Assembly (NCBI GenBank): GCA_012728365.1
Contig: JAAYFE010000033.1
Coordinates: forward strand, 1-37,291
Reading direction: 5' to 3'
Length of the DNA: 37,291 nt
Origin: Tissierellia bacterium
GTDB taxonomy: Bacteria; Bacillota; Clostridia; Tissierellales; Tepidimicrobiaceae
The notes beneath the pieces were generated by a model, which was not told where the DNA came from, made no database searches, and saw nothing but the letters and a program-made list of their open reading frames with translations. The stretch's first letter is position 1, and each line of letters starts with the position of its first letter. Below are positions 8,237 through 15,425 of the stretch, piece after piece. The position numbers and the translations under genes were made by a program.

Positions 8237-9322
8237 ATGTTTAAGAATTTTTTTAGAAGGAAGAAGAAAGAAGAAAATGTAGTTGAAAAGGTTCAGGAAG
8301 TTGAAAAAGTTGAAAAGCTTGAAGAAGTAGAAGAAGATAAGGTTGAAGAAAAAGCATCTAAAGAAGTTATGGAAGTTGAGGAAGTTAAGGAAGAAAAGAA
8401 AGTTAAAAAAAGTTTCTTTCAAAGATTAAAGGAAGGGCTTGATAAGACTAGAAAGGGTATGACTGAAAGAATTGACAGCGTTTTAAAATCCTATGGAAAA
8501 ATAGACGAAGAATTGTTTGAAGAGCTAGAAGAAATATTGGTTACTGCTGATGTGGGCATTAATACTACCATGAATATAATTGATAGATTAAAAGAAAGGG
8601 TTAAAGAAGAAAAGGTAAATGAAGCAGAAAAAATTAGAGAACTTCTTAAAGAAGAAATTAAGGATATAATGAATGAAACTGGACTTAGCAATAAACTAAA
8701 TGTGGACAAATCACCAACGGTAGTTTTGGTAGTTGGAGTAAATGGGGCAGGAAAAACTACTACCATAGGAAAACTTTCTTATAACTTAAAACAATCAGGT
8801 AAAAAAGTCATAATGGCAGCTGGAGACACTTTTAGAGCTGCAGCAATTGAACAGCTTGAAGAATGGAGTCGCAGGGCAGGGGTAGACCTTATAAAGCATA
8901 GCGAAGGTGCAGATCCTGCAGCTGTTATATATGATGGAATTCAAGCAGCAAAATCTAGAAAAGCAGATGTGTTAATATGTGATACTGCAGGAAGACTTCA
9001 CAATAAAAAGAATTTAATGAATGAGTTAAATAAAATATTTCGTGTTATAGAAAGGGAATATCCTGAAGCTGAAAAAGAAGTATTATTGGTACTAGATGCA
9101 ACTACAGGACAAAATGCTATTTCCCAGGCAAAGGAGTTTAAGGAAGTATGTGATATAACTGGTGTAGCTTTGACAAAACTAGATGGGACAGCTAAAGGAG
9201 GAGTAGTTATAGCAGTGCAATCGGAACTAATGTTACCAATTAAGCTTATAGGAGTTGGGGAACAAATAGAGGACTTACAAGAATTCAATGTGGATGATTT
9301 TGTAGAAGCTATGTTTAGTTAG
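8237..9322 (+). CDS. ftsY: signal recognition particle receptor FtsY
   Basis: FtsY is the SRP receptor GTPase that docks ribosome-nascent-chain complexes at the Sec translocon. The ATG at 8237 follows AAGGAGGAA. The 361-residue protein begins with a short basic stretch (KNFFRRKKKEE), then a highly charged Glu/Val/Lys-rich segment of about 50 residues (the variable A region), then the N domain and the G domain. GTPase motifs are GVNGAGKTTTIGKL, DTFRAAAIEQL, DTAGRLHNKKNL and TKLDGTAKGG. The rnc-smc-ftsY order is conserved. In many relatives ylxM-ffh follow; here a terminator ends the operon instead. Confidence 0.97.
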   Translation: MFKNFFRRKKKEENVVEKVQEVEKVEKLEEVEEDKVEEKASKEVMEVEEVKEEKKVKKSFFQRLKEGLDKTRKGMTERIDSVLKSYGKIDEELFEELEEILVTADVGINTTMNIIDRLKERVKEEKVNEAEKIRELLKEEIKDIMNETGLSNKLNVDKSPTVVLVVGVNGAGKTTTIGKLSYNLKQSGKKVIMAAGDTFRAAAIEQLEEWSRRAGVDLIKHSEGADPAAVIYDGIQAAKSRKADVLICDTAGRLHNKKNLMNELNKIFRVIEREYPEAEKEVLLVLDATTGQNAISQAKEFKEVCDITGVALTKLDGTAKGGVVIAVQSELMLPIKLIGVGEQIEDLQEFNVDDFVEAMFS

Positions 9323-9327
9323 GATAG

Positions 9328-9353
9328 CCCGCTTTTAAAAGCGGGATTTTTTT
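9328..9353 (+). terminator. intrinsic terminator after ftsY
   Basis: CCCGCTTTT (9328-9336) and AAAAGCGGG (9337-9345) form a GC-capped stem, followed by ATTTTTTT. The stem begins 6 nt after the ftsY stop. Confidence 0.93.
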
Positions 9354-9500
9354 CTTTAGTTTAAATAATAACATCTAGGCTATATGTATTAAAAGTATTT
9401 TTTGTTAGAACAATTATATTTGATTTAAGTTAATGGCTATGGATATTTATGAAATAATAAAAGCATTGTGATTTTATAAAATTCTAAGTAATTTAATTTG

Positions 9501-9529
9501 TTGAAAATATATCAATATTGTGGTAGAAT
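9501..9529 (+). promoter_or_regulatory. sigma-A promoter of the LacI-family gene
   Basis: TTGAAA (9501-9506), a 17-nt spacer and TAGAAT (9524-9529) lie 57 nt upstream of the ATG. The stretch before it (9354-9500) shows no gene. Confidence 0.7.
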
Positions 9530-9585
9530 TAATTCATTACTTAACCGATTTATTATTGTATTCAACAGGGAATGGGGGATTATAT

Positions 9586-10599
9586 ATGAAAATAACCATA
9601 AATGACATTGCTAAAATGGCCAATGTATCAAAAGCTACAGTGTCAAGGGTAATAAATAATAAAGAGGAAGGGGTATCAGAAGAAACTAGGAAAAGGATTT
9701 TGAAAATTATAGACGAAGTAGGCTATGTGCCAAATTCAAATGCAAGGAGTATAACTGTTTCTGAAACAAAAACTATAGGTCTGGTAATTCCAGATGTAAG
9801 AAACCATTTTTTTGCAGAATTAGCTAGAGGGGTAGAAGATTGTTCAAGTGAACATGGATATACAGTATTTTTATGTAATTCTGATATGAATATTGATAAG
9901 CAAAAAAACTATTTAAATGCTTTATTTGAAAAAAGGGTAGATGGTATTATACTTAATGCTAGTGGTGATTTTAAAGATAAAAAGTTTAGAAACAAATTTT
10001 ATAAAATAGACATTCCTGTGGTACCAATTGATAGGAAAACCAAGGATTTGGAAAGATACAAGGGAGTATTTATTGACAATGTAGAAGCTGGATATAAGGC
10101 TACAAAATATCTGCTTTCTGGCGGCTATGAAAACATAGCCTATTTGGGAGGAACTTATGGTATTGATACTACAATGAAGCGTTTTGAAGGCTATAGAAAG
10201 GCAATTGAGGAAGCTGGTATAAAACTAAATCCTGCCTATGTAGTATATGGAGACTATAGTATTGAATCTGGTTATGAGAAAACATTCACCTTAATTAAAA
10301 ATAATAAGGAAATTAAAGGCATATTTGCAGGTTCAGACATAATTGCAATTGGTGTTATTAAAGCTTTAAAGGATATGAATATATTGGTACCAGATGAAGT
10401 AGAAGTCATAGGAATAGATAATATTGATATTAGTCAGTTAATTACTCCTAGTTTAACAACTGTGGCACAGCCTGCTTATGAAATTGGATATAAAGCTTGC
10501 GAGAAATTATTAAATTATATTAATTTTAAATTAGACAAGGAAGATGAATATTTACCAACTAAACTTATAGTACGAAATAGTACTAGAAAAAGAACATAA
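9586..10599 (+). CDS. LacI-family transcriptional regulator
   Basis: A 337-residue DNA-binding regulator. Residues 1-50 form the LacI helix-turn-helix and hinge (INDIAKMANVSKATVSRVIN, then YVPNSNARSI). The rest is a periplasmic-binding-protein-like effector domain (TIGLVIPDVRNHFFAELARG, GIDNIDISQLITPSLTTV). The ATG at 9586 follows ATGGGGGAT and gives the usual MKITINDIAK start. A GTG at 9520 in the same frame would add 22 non-family residues and lies within the promoter. The gene is monocistronic between strong terminators, with no sugar genes beside it, so its target and effector (sugar or nucleobase) cannot be told from context. Confidence 0.92.
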   Translation: MKITINDIAKMANVSKATVSRVINNKEEGVSEETRKRILKIIDEVGYVPNSNARSITVSETKTIGLVIPDVRNHFFAELARGVEDCSSEHGYTVFLCNSDMNIDKQKNYLNALFEKRVDGIILNASGDFKDKKFRNKFYKIDIPVVPIDRKTKDLERYKGVFIDNVEAGYKATKYLLSGGYENIAYLGGTYGIDTTMKRFEGYRKAIEEAGIKLNPAYVVYGDYSIESGYEKTFTLIKNNKEIKGIFAGSDIIAIGVIKALKDMNILVPDEVEVIGIDNIDISQLITPSLTTVAQPAYEIGYKACEKLLNYINFKLDKEDEYLPTKLIVRNSTRKRT

Positions 10600-10639
10600 C
10601 TTGTGACTAATTACATATTAAAAGTAAATATCTTACATA

Positions 10640-10681
10640 AAATATGGTATCTTATAGTGCTTAAGATACCATATTTTTTAA
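10640..10681 (+). terminator. intrinsic terminator after LacI-family gene
   Basis: A perfect 15-bp stem: AAATATGGTATCTTA (10640-10654) pairs with TAAGATACCATATTT (10662-10676) across a 7-nt loop, followed by TTTTA. It ends just before the ribosome binding site of the next gene. Confidence 0.9.
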
Positions 10682-10696
10682 TAAGGGAGGTTTATT

Positions 10697-10933
10697 ATGA
10701 ACAGGCAACCTAATAAGGATAAAAGATCAAATAGCCAAGACAGGAATATTTTTCGTGGATTAGCATATTTTTCTCAAATTACTGTAACCTTGATAACAAC
10801 AGTTCTAGTAAGTGTCTTTATAGGCAAGTATTTAGATACTAAGTTTAATACTAGCCCTTGGCTTCTACTTGTTTCTACTTTACTTGGTATAGCTGCAGCC
10901 ATTATGAATTTATTCTATATGGGAAAAAGATAA
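10697..10933 (+). CDS. AtpZ/AtpI-family two-TM protein
   Basis: A 78-residue membrane protein: a polar N terminus (MNRQPNKDKRSNSQDRN) and two hydrophobic helices at about 27-47 and 54-74, with GKYLDTKFNTSPWLLL between them. This matches the AtpZ/AtpI family (putative F-ATPase assembly or Mg2+/Ca2+-transport helper). Such genes normally begin an atp operon. Here no ATP synthase gene follows and the gene is closed off by its own terminator. AAGGGAGG precedes the ATG at 10697. The only ion pump nearby is the Ca2+-type P-ATPase downstream, so a functional link is possible but unproven. Confidence 0.75.
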   Translation: MNRQPNKDKRSNSQDRNIFRGLAYFSQITVTLITTVLVSVFIGKYLDTKFNTSPWLLLVSTLLGIAAAIMNLFYMGKR

Positions 10934-10996
10934 TTAAAATTTTAAATTAGTTTTGGACAATTACCTTCAATATTTTTATTAACTATTTTTAAAAAG

Positions 10997-11045
10997 TTTT
11001 CCAGCCTTGTTTAAACAGTTAAAAACAGGCTGGAAAATTTTTTTA
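10997..11045 (+). terminator. intrinsic terminator after AtpZ-like gene
   Basis: TTTTCCAGCC (10997-11006) pairs with GGCTGGAAAA (11028-11037), with further GTTT/AAAC pairing inside, followed by a run of seven T. Confidence 0.9.
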
Positions 11046-11101
11046 TTTATAAATGTAAGACCATAGCCTTTCCTACTTTTATGAAAATAAGTCATAAATT
11101 T

Positions 11102-11130
11102 TAAGGACAAACTATATAAATATAAGGACA
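11102..11130 (+). promoter_or_regulatory. direct repeat TAAGGACA around a TATAAA box
   Basis: TAAGGACA occurs at 11102-11109 and again at 11123-11130, exactly 21 nt apart (two helical turns), flanking TATAAA at 11115-11120. It lies 35 nt upstream of the P-type ATPase start. No matching -35 hexamer was found. A regulator-binding function is inferred from spacing alone. Confidence 0.3.
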
Positions 11131-11164
11131 GGCATTATAAAAAGAAGGGAAGAGAGGGGTAATA

Positions 11165-13903
11165 ATGAACTGGTATAAGCAGAAGAAGGAGGAAGTAATA
11201 AAAAATTTAGGTGTAGATATTGAAAAGGGCTTGACGGATTTGGAAGTTGAAAGAAGACTCCAAAGATATGGACCTAATGAATTTAAAGAAAAGCCAAAGG
11301 AAAGCTTTTTTTCTAAACTTATAAATCAGTTTGCAGACTTTTTAGTACTTATTTTAATTGGAGCAGCTGTGTTTTCCATATTTATTGGGGAAATAAGGGA
11401 TTCAATAGTTATAATTTCTATTGTACTTATAAATGCCCTATTGGGAATTTACCAAGAAGGTAAAGCTGAAAAGGCCTTAGAAGCACTTAAAGAAATGACA
11501 GCTCCTACTGCTAAAGTTATTAGAAATGGACACTTAGATGTAATTCCCACATCAAATTTAGTTCCGGGAGATTTGGTTGTACTTGAGGCAGGGGATATAG
11601 TGCCAGCTGATATAAGATTAATTGAAAGCTCCAATTTAAAAGCCGACGAAGCATCATTAACTGGGGAATCTGTGCCAGTAGATAAAAATAGTGAAATATT
11701 TTTTGAAGAGGATGTACCCTTAGGAGAAAGGGAAAATATCTTATTTATGGGTACTATTATAACCTATGGAAGAGGAAGAGGTATAGTAGTTGATACAGGC
11801 CATAATACAGAAATTGGGAAAATTGCAGAAGAAATTCAATCTTATGAGGAAGAGTTAACACCACTTCAGAGAAAATTAAATGAACTTGGAAAATATTTAG
11901 GCATAATTACTATACTAATATGCATAATTGTCTTTGGAGTTGGAATATTTCAAGGTAGAAAAATAATAGAGATGTTTATGGTAGCAGTTAGTTTGGCTGT
12001 TGCTGCAATACCTGAAGGCTTACCTGCTATTGTTACCATTGTTTTAGCTTTAGGTATGAATAAGATGGTTAAAAGAAATGCCATAGTAAAAAAACTATCA
12101 GCCGTTGAAACCCTTGGAAGTACCACTATTATATGTTCAGATAAAACAGGTACCTTGACCCAAAATCAAATGACAGTTACAAGGATATTTACAAATAATA
12201 AAATATATCATGTAACTGGTGTAGGATATGAACCAATGGGTGAAATTTTATTTGAGGGTAATAAGGTGGGCGTTGAAGATGGCTTAAATTTACAAAGGCT
12301 TTTAACAATAGGAGTATTGGCTAATGATGCTGATATAAATAAAATAAATGGAGGCTATAAAGTAGTTGGAGACCCTACAGAAGGAGCCTTAATAACCTTA
12401 GGTCATAAAGGAAACATATTTAAAAAAGAAATGAATAAAAAATATCCTAGAATTGAAGAAATACCCTTTGACTCTGCAAGAAAGATGATGACAACCTTTC
12501 ATAAAAATTATATACCAGGGAAAATAGTATCCTTTACTAAAGGGGCACCAGATATAGTTATTAATAGGTGTAAATATATAAATATTAATGGAGAGATAAT
12601 GCCTTTAGATAAGGAATTTAAAAGAAAAGTACTAGATGTGAACAATTCCTTTGCTAAAGATGCTTTAAGGGTATTGGCTTTAGCTTACAGGGAGTTTAAT
12701 AGTCTGCCAAAGGATTTGTCTTCTGATAACATAGAAGATGACATGACCTTTGTTGGACTAGTTGGAATGATAGATCCGCCTAGACCTGAAGCTAAGGATG
12801 CAATACTTAAATGTAAGGGGGCAGGCATAAAGACCATTATGATAACAGGAGACTATAAAGATACTGCCTTTGCCATTAGTAAAGAACTTGGTATTGCAAA
12901 TTCAATAAATCAGGTTATAACTGGCCAAGAATTAGATGAAATTTCAGATAGACAATTAAAGGAAGTAGTTAAAAATACTACTGTATATGCTAGGGTAACA
13001 CCTGAGCATAAGGTGAGAATAGTTTCTGCTCTTAAAGCCAATGGTGAGATTGTAGCTATGACAGGAGATGGTGTTAATGATTCAATGGCCTTAAAAAAAG
13101 CAGATATAGGTATTTCTATGGGCATTACTGGTACAGATGTAGCTAAGAATACGGCAGAAGTAATATTAACAGACGATAATTTTGCTAGCATTGTAGCAGC
13201 TGTAGAAGAAGGTAGGGTTATATTTAGCAATATAAGGAAGTTTGTATTTTTCCTCTTGTCCTGTAATATTGGAGAAATTTTAATAGTTTTTATTAGTATA
13301 TTGTATAATCTACCAGTTCCCCTATTACCCATACAATTGTTATGGTTAAATTTAGTGACAGATAGTTTTCCAGCCTTAGCTTTAGGTATGGAAAAGGGCG
13401 AAGAAGACATAATGATGTTAAGACCAAAGGAGCCAGACTCTCCTATAATTGATAGGTATATGATGGTGGATATTATTATTCAAAGTATAGCCATTGGTAT
13501 AACAAGCTTACTAGCTTATACTTGGGCATTGAAGGCTTTTCCCCACAACTTAATCAAGGCTAGAACCATAACCTTTGCTACCTTAATTACTGCAGAGCTT
13601 TTAAGGGCTCATTCTAGTAGATCTGAAAGGCATCTTTTATTTGAAATAGGTGTATTTTCTAATCCAACAATGGTTTATGCTACTAGCTTATCCTTTTTAC
13701 TATTGCTGGCAGTTATATATGTGCCGATTTTACAGCCAATATTCCATACCATTTCACTAGGACTAATAGATTGGGGAATTGTATCAACTTTTGCCTTCTT
13801 TCCATTATTAATAAGTGAATTATATAAAGCTTTATTCATTAGAAAAAGTACAGCTAAACCCTCTAGCCAACTTAGACAATCTAAAACTAATTTTGTAAAA
13901 TAG
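11165..13903 (+). CDS. Ca2+-type P-type ATPase
   Basis: A 912-residue P2-type cation pump, probably exporting Ca2+. Domains in order: N-terminal cation ATPase segment, TM1-2, actuator domain with TGES (166-169), TM3-4 with AAIPEGLPA (Glu284), the phosphorylation motif DKTGTLT (Asp326), a nucleotide-binding domain with KGAPD, the hinge TGDGVND, then six C-terminal TM helices. Ion ligands match SERCA-type pumps: PEGLP in M4, SCNIGE in M5 and NLVTDSFPAL in M6. This favours Ca2+ over Na+/K+ or Mn2+, although Mn2+ cannot be excluded. AGAGAGGGG precedes the ATG. The gene stands alone, ended by a terminator. Confidence 0.93.
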   Translation: MNWYKQKKEEVIKNLGVDIEKGLTDLEVERRLQRYGPNEFKEKPKESFFSKLINQFADFLVLILIGAAVFSIFIGEIRDSIVIISIVLINALLGIYQEGKAEKALEALKEMTAPTAKVIRNGHLDVIPTSNLVPGDLVVLEAGDIVPADIRLIESSNLKADEASLTGESVPVDKNSEIFFEEDVPLGERENILFMGTIITYGRGRGIVVDTGHNTEIGKIAEEIQSYEEELTPLQRKLNELGKYLGIITILICIIVFGVGIFQGRKIIEMFMVAVSLAVAAIPEGLPAIVTIVLALGMNKMVKRNAIVKKLSAVETLGSTTIICSDKTGTLTQNQMTVTRIFTNNKIYHVTGVGYEPMGEILFEGNKVGVEDGLNLQRLLTIGVLANDADINKINGGYKVVGDPTEGALITLGHKGNIFKKEMNKKYPRIEEIPFDSARKMMTTFHKNYIPGKIVSFTKGAPDIVINRCKYININGEIMPLDKEFKRKVLDVNNSFAKDALRVLALAYREFNSLPKDLSSDNIEDDMTFVGLVGMIDPPRPEAKDAILKCKGAGIKTIMITGDYKDTAFAISKELGIANSINQVITGQELDEISDRQLKEVVKNTTVYARVTPEHKVRIVSALKANGEIVAMTGDGVNDSMALKKADIGISMGITGTDVAKNTAEVILTDDNFASIVAAVEEGRVIFSNIRKFVFFLLSCNIGEILIVFISILYNLPVPLLPIQLLWLNLVTDSFPALALGMEKGEEDIMMLRPKEPDSPIIDRYMMVDIIIQSIAIGITSLLAYTWALKAFPHNLIKARTITFATLITAELLRAHSSRSERHLLFEIGVFSNPTMVYATSLSFLLLLAVIYVPILQPIFHTISLGLIDWGIVSTFAFFPLLISELYKALFIRKSTAKPSSQLRQSKTNFVK

Positions 13904-13955
13904 TTTAATATCTTTTGTTTTTAACATTTTGAAAGCTGCTGTACACTTTCTTGTG

Positions 13956-13998
13956 CCCCTAATATCATTAAGTGATATTAGGGGAATTATTGTTTTTT
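13956..13998 (+). terminator. intrinsic terminator after P-type ATPase
   Basis: CCCCTAATATCA (13956-13967) pairs perfectly with TGATATTAGGGG (13973-13984) over loop TTAAG, followed by AATTATTGTTTTTT. Confidence 0.9.
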
Positions 13999-14019
13999 AC
14001 GTTTAACTTATAAATAAAC

Positions 14020-14052
14020 TTTACAAAAATTTTACCTAAATTTTACCTTTTT
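14020..14052 (+). promoter_or_regulatory. three 11-nt-phased TTTAC repeats (candidate activator box)
   Basis: TTTAC starts at 14020, 14031 and 14042, an exact 11-nt period; the full units are TTTACAAAAAT, TTTACCTAAAT and TTTACCTTTTT. The last unit ends 5 nt before the -35 element of the next promoter. Phased direct repeats in this position are typical of OmpR/PhoB-family response regulators (compare the B. subtilis PhoP box). The actual regulator is unknown. Confidence 0.5.
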
Positions 14053-14056
14053 ATTA

Positions 14057-14085
14057 TTGTATTTAGTAAATTTTGGGTATATAAT
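14057..14085 (+). promoter_or_regulatory. sigma-A-type promoter for the FtsH-ext-like gene
   Basis: TTGTAT (14057-14062), a 17-nt spacer and a perfect TATAAT (14080-14085), 83 nt before the ATG. The weak -35 fits dependence on an activator bound to the repeats just upstream. Confidence 0.65.
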
Positions 14086-14167
14086 CATAGCCTAAAAACA
14101 TAAGAAATTTATATTTTAATTTCAAATAAATATATAGTTAATGAACTAATACAATGGGAGGATTAGA

Positions 14168-14701
14168 ATGAAGAGGTTTAGTAAATTGCCAAAGGATGTA
14201 AAAACAGTATTAATTGTTGCAGCTATAGTTATTTCAATAAGTGGATTAACAACCATATACGCCAATGTCAATGCCCATAGCAGATTGGAAACTTTAAAAA
14301 GAGATTCTCGTTTAAACTTTGTTTCTTTAGATGAATTCAAAACTTTCATGACAGAAAAAGAAGTAACTGCCCTGGAATATGATGTAGAAATGGATATCCT
14401 TACAGGTACTTTAAAAGAAGAAGCTAAAATAAAATATGGGATAACTGGTAGTGGTAGGGTAGCTTTAGGAAACATATCAAAATTTATAGAGGAAAACCGG
14501 ATTACCAATGAAGTTATATTAGAAACCATTAAAAATGCAGAAAAACTTTACTTTGCGAAACCTACGAAAACCTTTATATCTATGGTAGTAAGTGTTGTAA
14601 TATTGTCTGTATCCTATTTAATACTTATCAAACCTATGAGGAATAGTGTCATTACAAATCCGCCTACTTCTAGTGCTCCTAGGATGATTAGAAGAAACTA
14701 A
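14168..14701 (+). CDS. two-TM protein resembling the FtsH extracytoplasmic region
   Basis: A 177-residue protein without a name I can give surely. TM1 lies at about 14-33, an extracytoplasmic stretch at about 34-134, TM2 at about 136-155, then a short basic tail ending SAPRMIRRN. The middle part (VSLDEFKTFMTEKEVTALEY, then ILTGTLKEEAKIKYGI, then ISKFIEENRI) recalls the FtsH_ext fold: Y/S-x-F...V..V......TGTLKDG...LL...I. The arrangement TM-ext-TM is that of FtsH before its AAA domain, but no AAA, Walker or HExxH motif follows. It could be a FtsH-interacting or stress-sensing membrane protein; this is inference from motif likeness. GGGAGGATT precedes the ATG. Its promoter has activator-like repeats. 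Confidence 0.5.
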   Translation: MKRFSKLPKDVKTVLIVAAIVISISGLTTIYANVNAHSRLETLKRDSRLNFVSLDEFKTFMTEKEVTALEYDVEMDILTGTLKEEAKIKYGITGSGRVALGNISKFIEENRITNEVILETIKNAEKLYFAKPTKTFISMVVSVVILSVSYLILIKPMRNSVITNPPTSSAPRMIRRN

Positions 14702-14705
14702 GAAG

Positions 14706-14879
14706 GTCTTGAAGTTTATAAATGATAATTTATCAAAAGGTATCTTATTAAATTTAATGGATCAATACTATCCAAGCTATTAAGCCTTTAAATATGAAGA
14801 AATAAATAGGAGATTAAGATTTGGAGAGTATAAACAAGCTTATGTTTTTGCACAAGAACTAGGGGTAAAACTGGTATAA
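14706..14879 (+). pseudogene. 3' remnant of a PflA-like radical SAM gene
   Basis: The frame from 14706 reads VLKFINDNLSKGILLNLMDQ, then YYPSY, a TAA (14781-14783), then AFKYEEINRRLRFGEYKQA, and ends at TAA 14877-14879. This matches the C-terminal end of the PflA-homologue (PflX-like) radical SAM proteins, which have L-M-x-Q-Y-x-P-x-Y-K-A..Y-x-E-I-N-R-R followed by a helix of the form YxxAxxxAxELG. The N-terminal domain and its CxxxCxxC cluster site are missing, there is no start signal, and the remnant directly abuts the preceding gene. It is a decayed fragment; assignment rests on motif recognition by eye. Confidence 0.55.
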
Positions 14880-14970
14880 GAAATTTATTTTAAAGACAGA
14901 TGTAGATTTTTCAAAAAAATGGATATAATTATATGATGACAGGTTGAAAATTTAGAAAAAAAGACAATAC

Positions 14971-14998
14971 TTGACATAATTTGATAAGATGATATAAT
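14971..14998 (+). promoter_or_regulatory. sigma-A promoter for selC
   Basis: Consensus TTGACA (14971-14976), a 16-nt spacer and TATAAT (14993-14998) lie about 31 nt before the tRNA-Sec gene. The stretch between the radical SAM remnant and this promoter (14880-14970) shows nothing recognisable. Confidence 0.8.
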
Positions 14999-15029
14999 AT
15001 AATAGTCACATTTCATACATCAGTTATGT

Positions 15030-15126
15030 GGGAGTAGATGGGTGCTGGTGTGCCCTCTGGTCTTCAAAACCAGTACGAGGGGTTAGAAGCCTCTTGGGTG
15101 GGTTCGATTCCCACATACTCCCGCCA
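15030..15126 (+). tRNA. selC: tRNA-Sec (UCA anticodon), selC
   Basis: A 97-nt tRNA with encoded CCA (15124-15126). The acceptor strand GGGAGTA (15030-15036) pairs with TACTCCC. A long D stem (GGGTGC with GTGCCC, wobbles allowed) closes a 4-nt loop. The anticodon stem CTGGT/ACCAG encloses the loop CTTCAAA, giving anticodon TCA. A long variable arm (GAGG...CCTC) and a T arm GTGGG-TTCGATT-CCCAC follow. The long acceptor/T stack, extended D stem and UCA anticodon are diagnostic of selenocysteine tRNA. The eighth acceptor pair looks like G-A. SelA, SelB and SelD are not in the window, and no gene here shows an in-frame TGA. Confidence 0.96.
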
Positions 15127-15227
15127 TTTGATATACCTATTCTTAAAAACACTATAGCTATTTCATTTATGTACCAGCCAAATTCATAAAGTCCGTATAC
15201 AGTTATTGCAAATTCAAAAAGGTACTG

Positions 15228-15314
15228 ATGAAAGAGAATATAAAAATAATTCAAGACAATAAGTGCAAGGTAGCTGAGATATTAGAAATTACATGCTTGA
15301 CATCATTTAAATAA
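15228..15314 (+). pseudogene. possible remnant of a Fis-type HTH domain
   Basis: A short frame from ATG 15228 reads MKENIKIIQD, NKCKVAEILEIT and CLTSFK, then TAA. The core NKCKVAEILEIT resembles the Fis-type recognition helix region NKSKAAEILGIS found at the C terminus of sigma-54-dependent activators. No start signal or upstream domain remains, and the -35 box of the TRAP promoter lies inside its last codons. It may be the tail of a lost regulator of the neighbouring operon. Chance resemblance is possible over so few residues. Confidence 0.28.
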
Positions 15315-15324
15315 ATGTTATAAT
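15297..15324 (+). promoter_or_regulatory. sigma-A promoter for the TRAP-aroE-aroD operon
   Basis: TTGACA (15297-15302), a 16-nt spacer and TATAAT (15319-15324), both perfect hexamers, about 100 nt upstream of the first TRAP gene. Confidence 0.85.
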
Positions 15325-15370
15325 AAAGTAGTAGTCAATATCTGCATACCCTATTCCCCTAGGACATTAT

Positions 15371-15392
15371 AGCCACATAGGTGGCTTTTTTG
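15371..15392 (+). terminator. terminator-like hairpin in the TRAP operon leader (possible attenuator)
   Basis: AGCCAC (15371-15376), loop ATAG and GTGGCT (15381-15386) run into a T-tract with a second T-run shortly after. It lies after the promoter but before the first gene, so it would end transcription in the leader about 60 nt from the start. Upstream CCTAT (in TACCCTATTCC) could pair with ATAGG of the hairpin as an alternative fold. No known riboswitch class was recognised. Confidence 0.55.
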
Positions 15393-15425
15393 GTTTTTTG
15401 AAAACTTTATAATGGAGGTGGAATT

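Noticed and set aside
15331-15370. Known riboswitch (preQ1, fluoride, guanidine types) in the TRAP leader
   Set aside because: The leader is too short and lacks the conserved bases of these classes; only a terminator-like hairpin could be supported.
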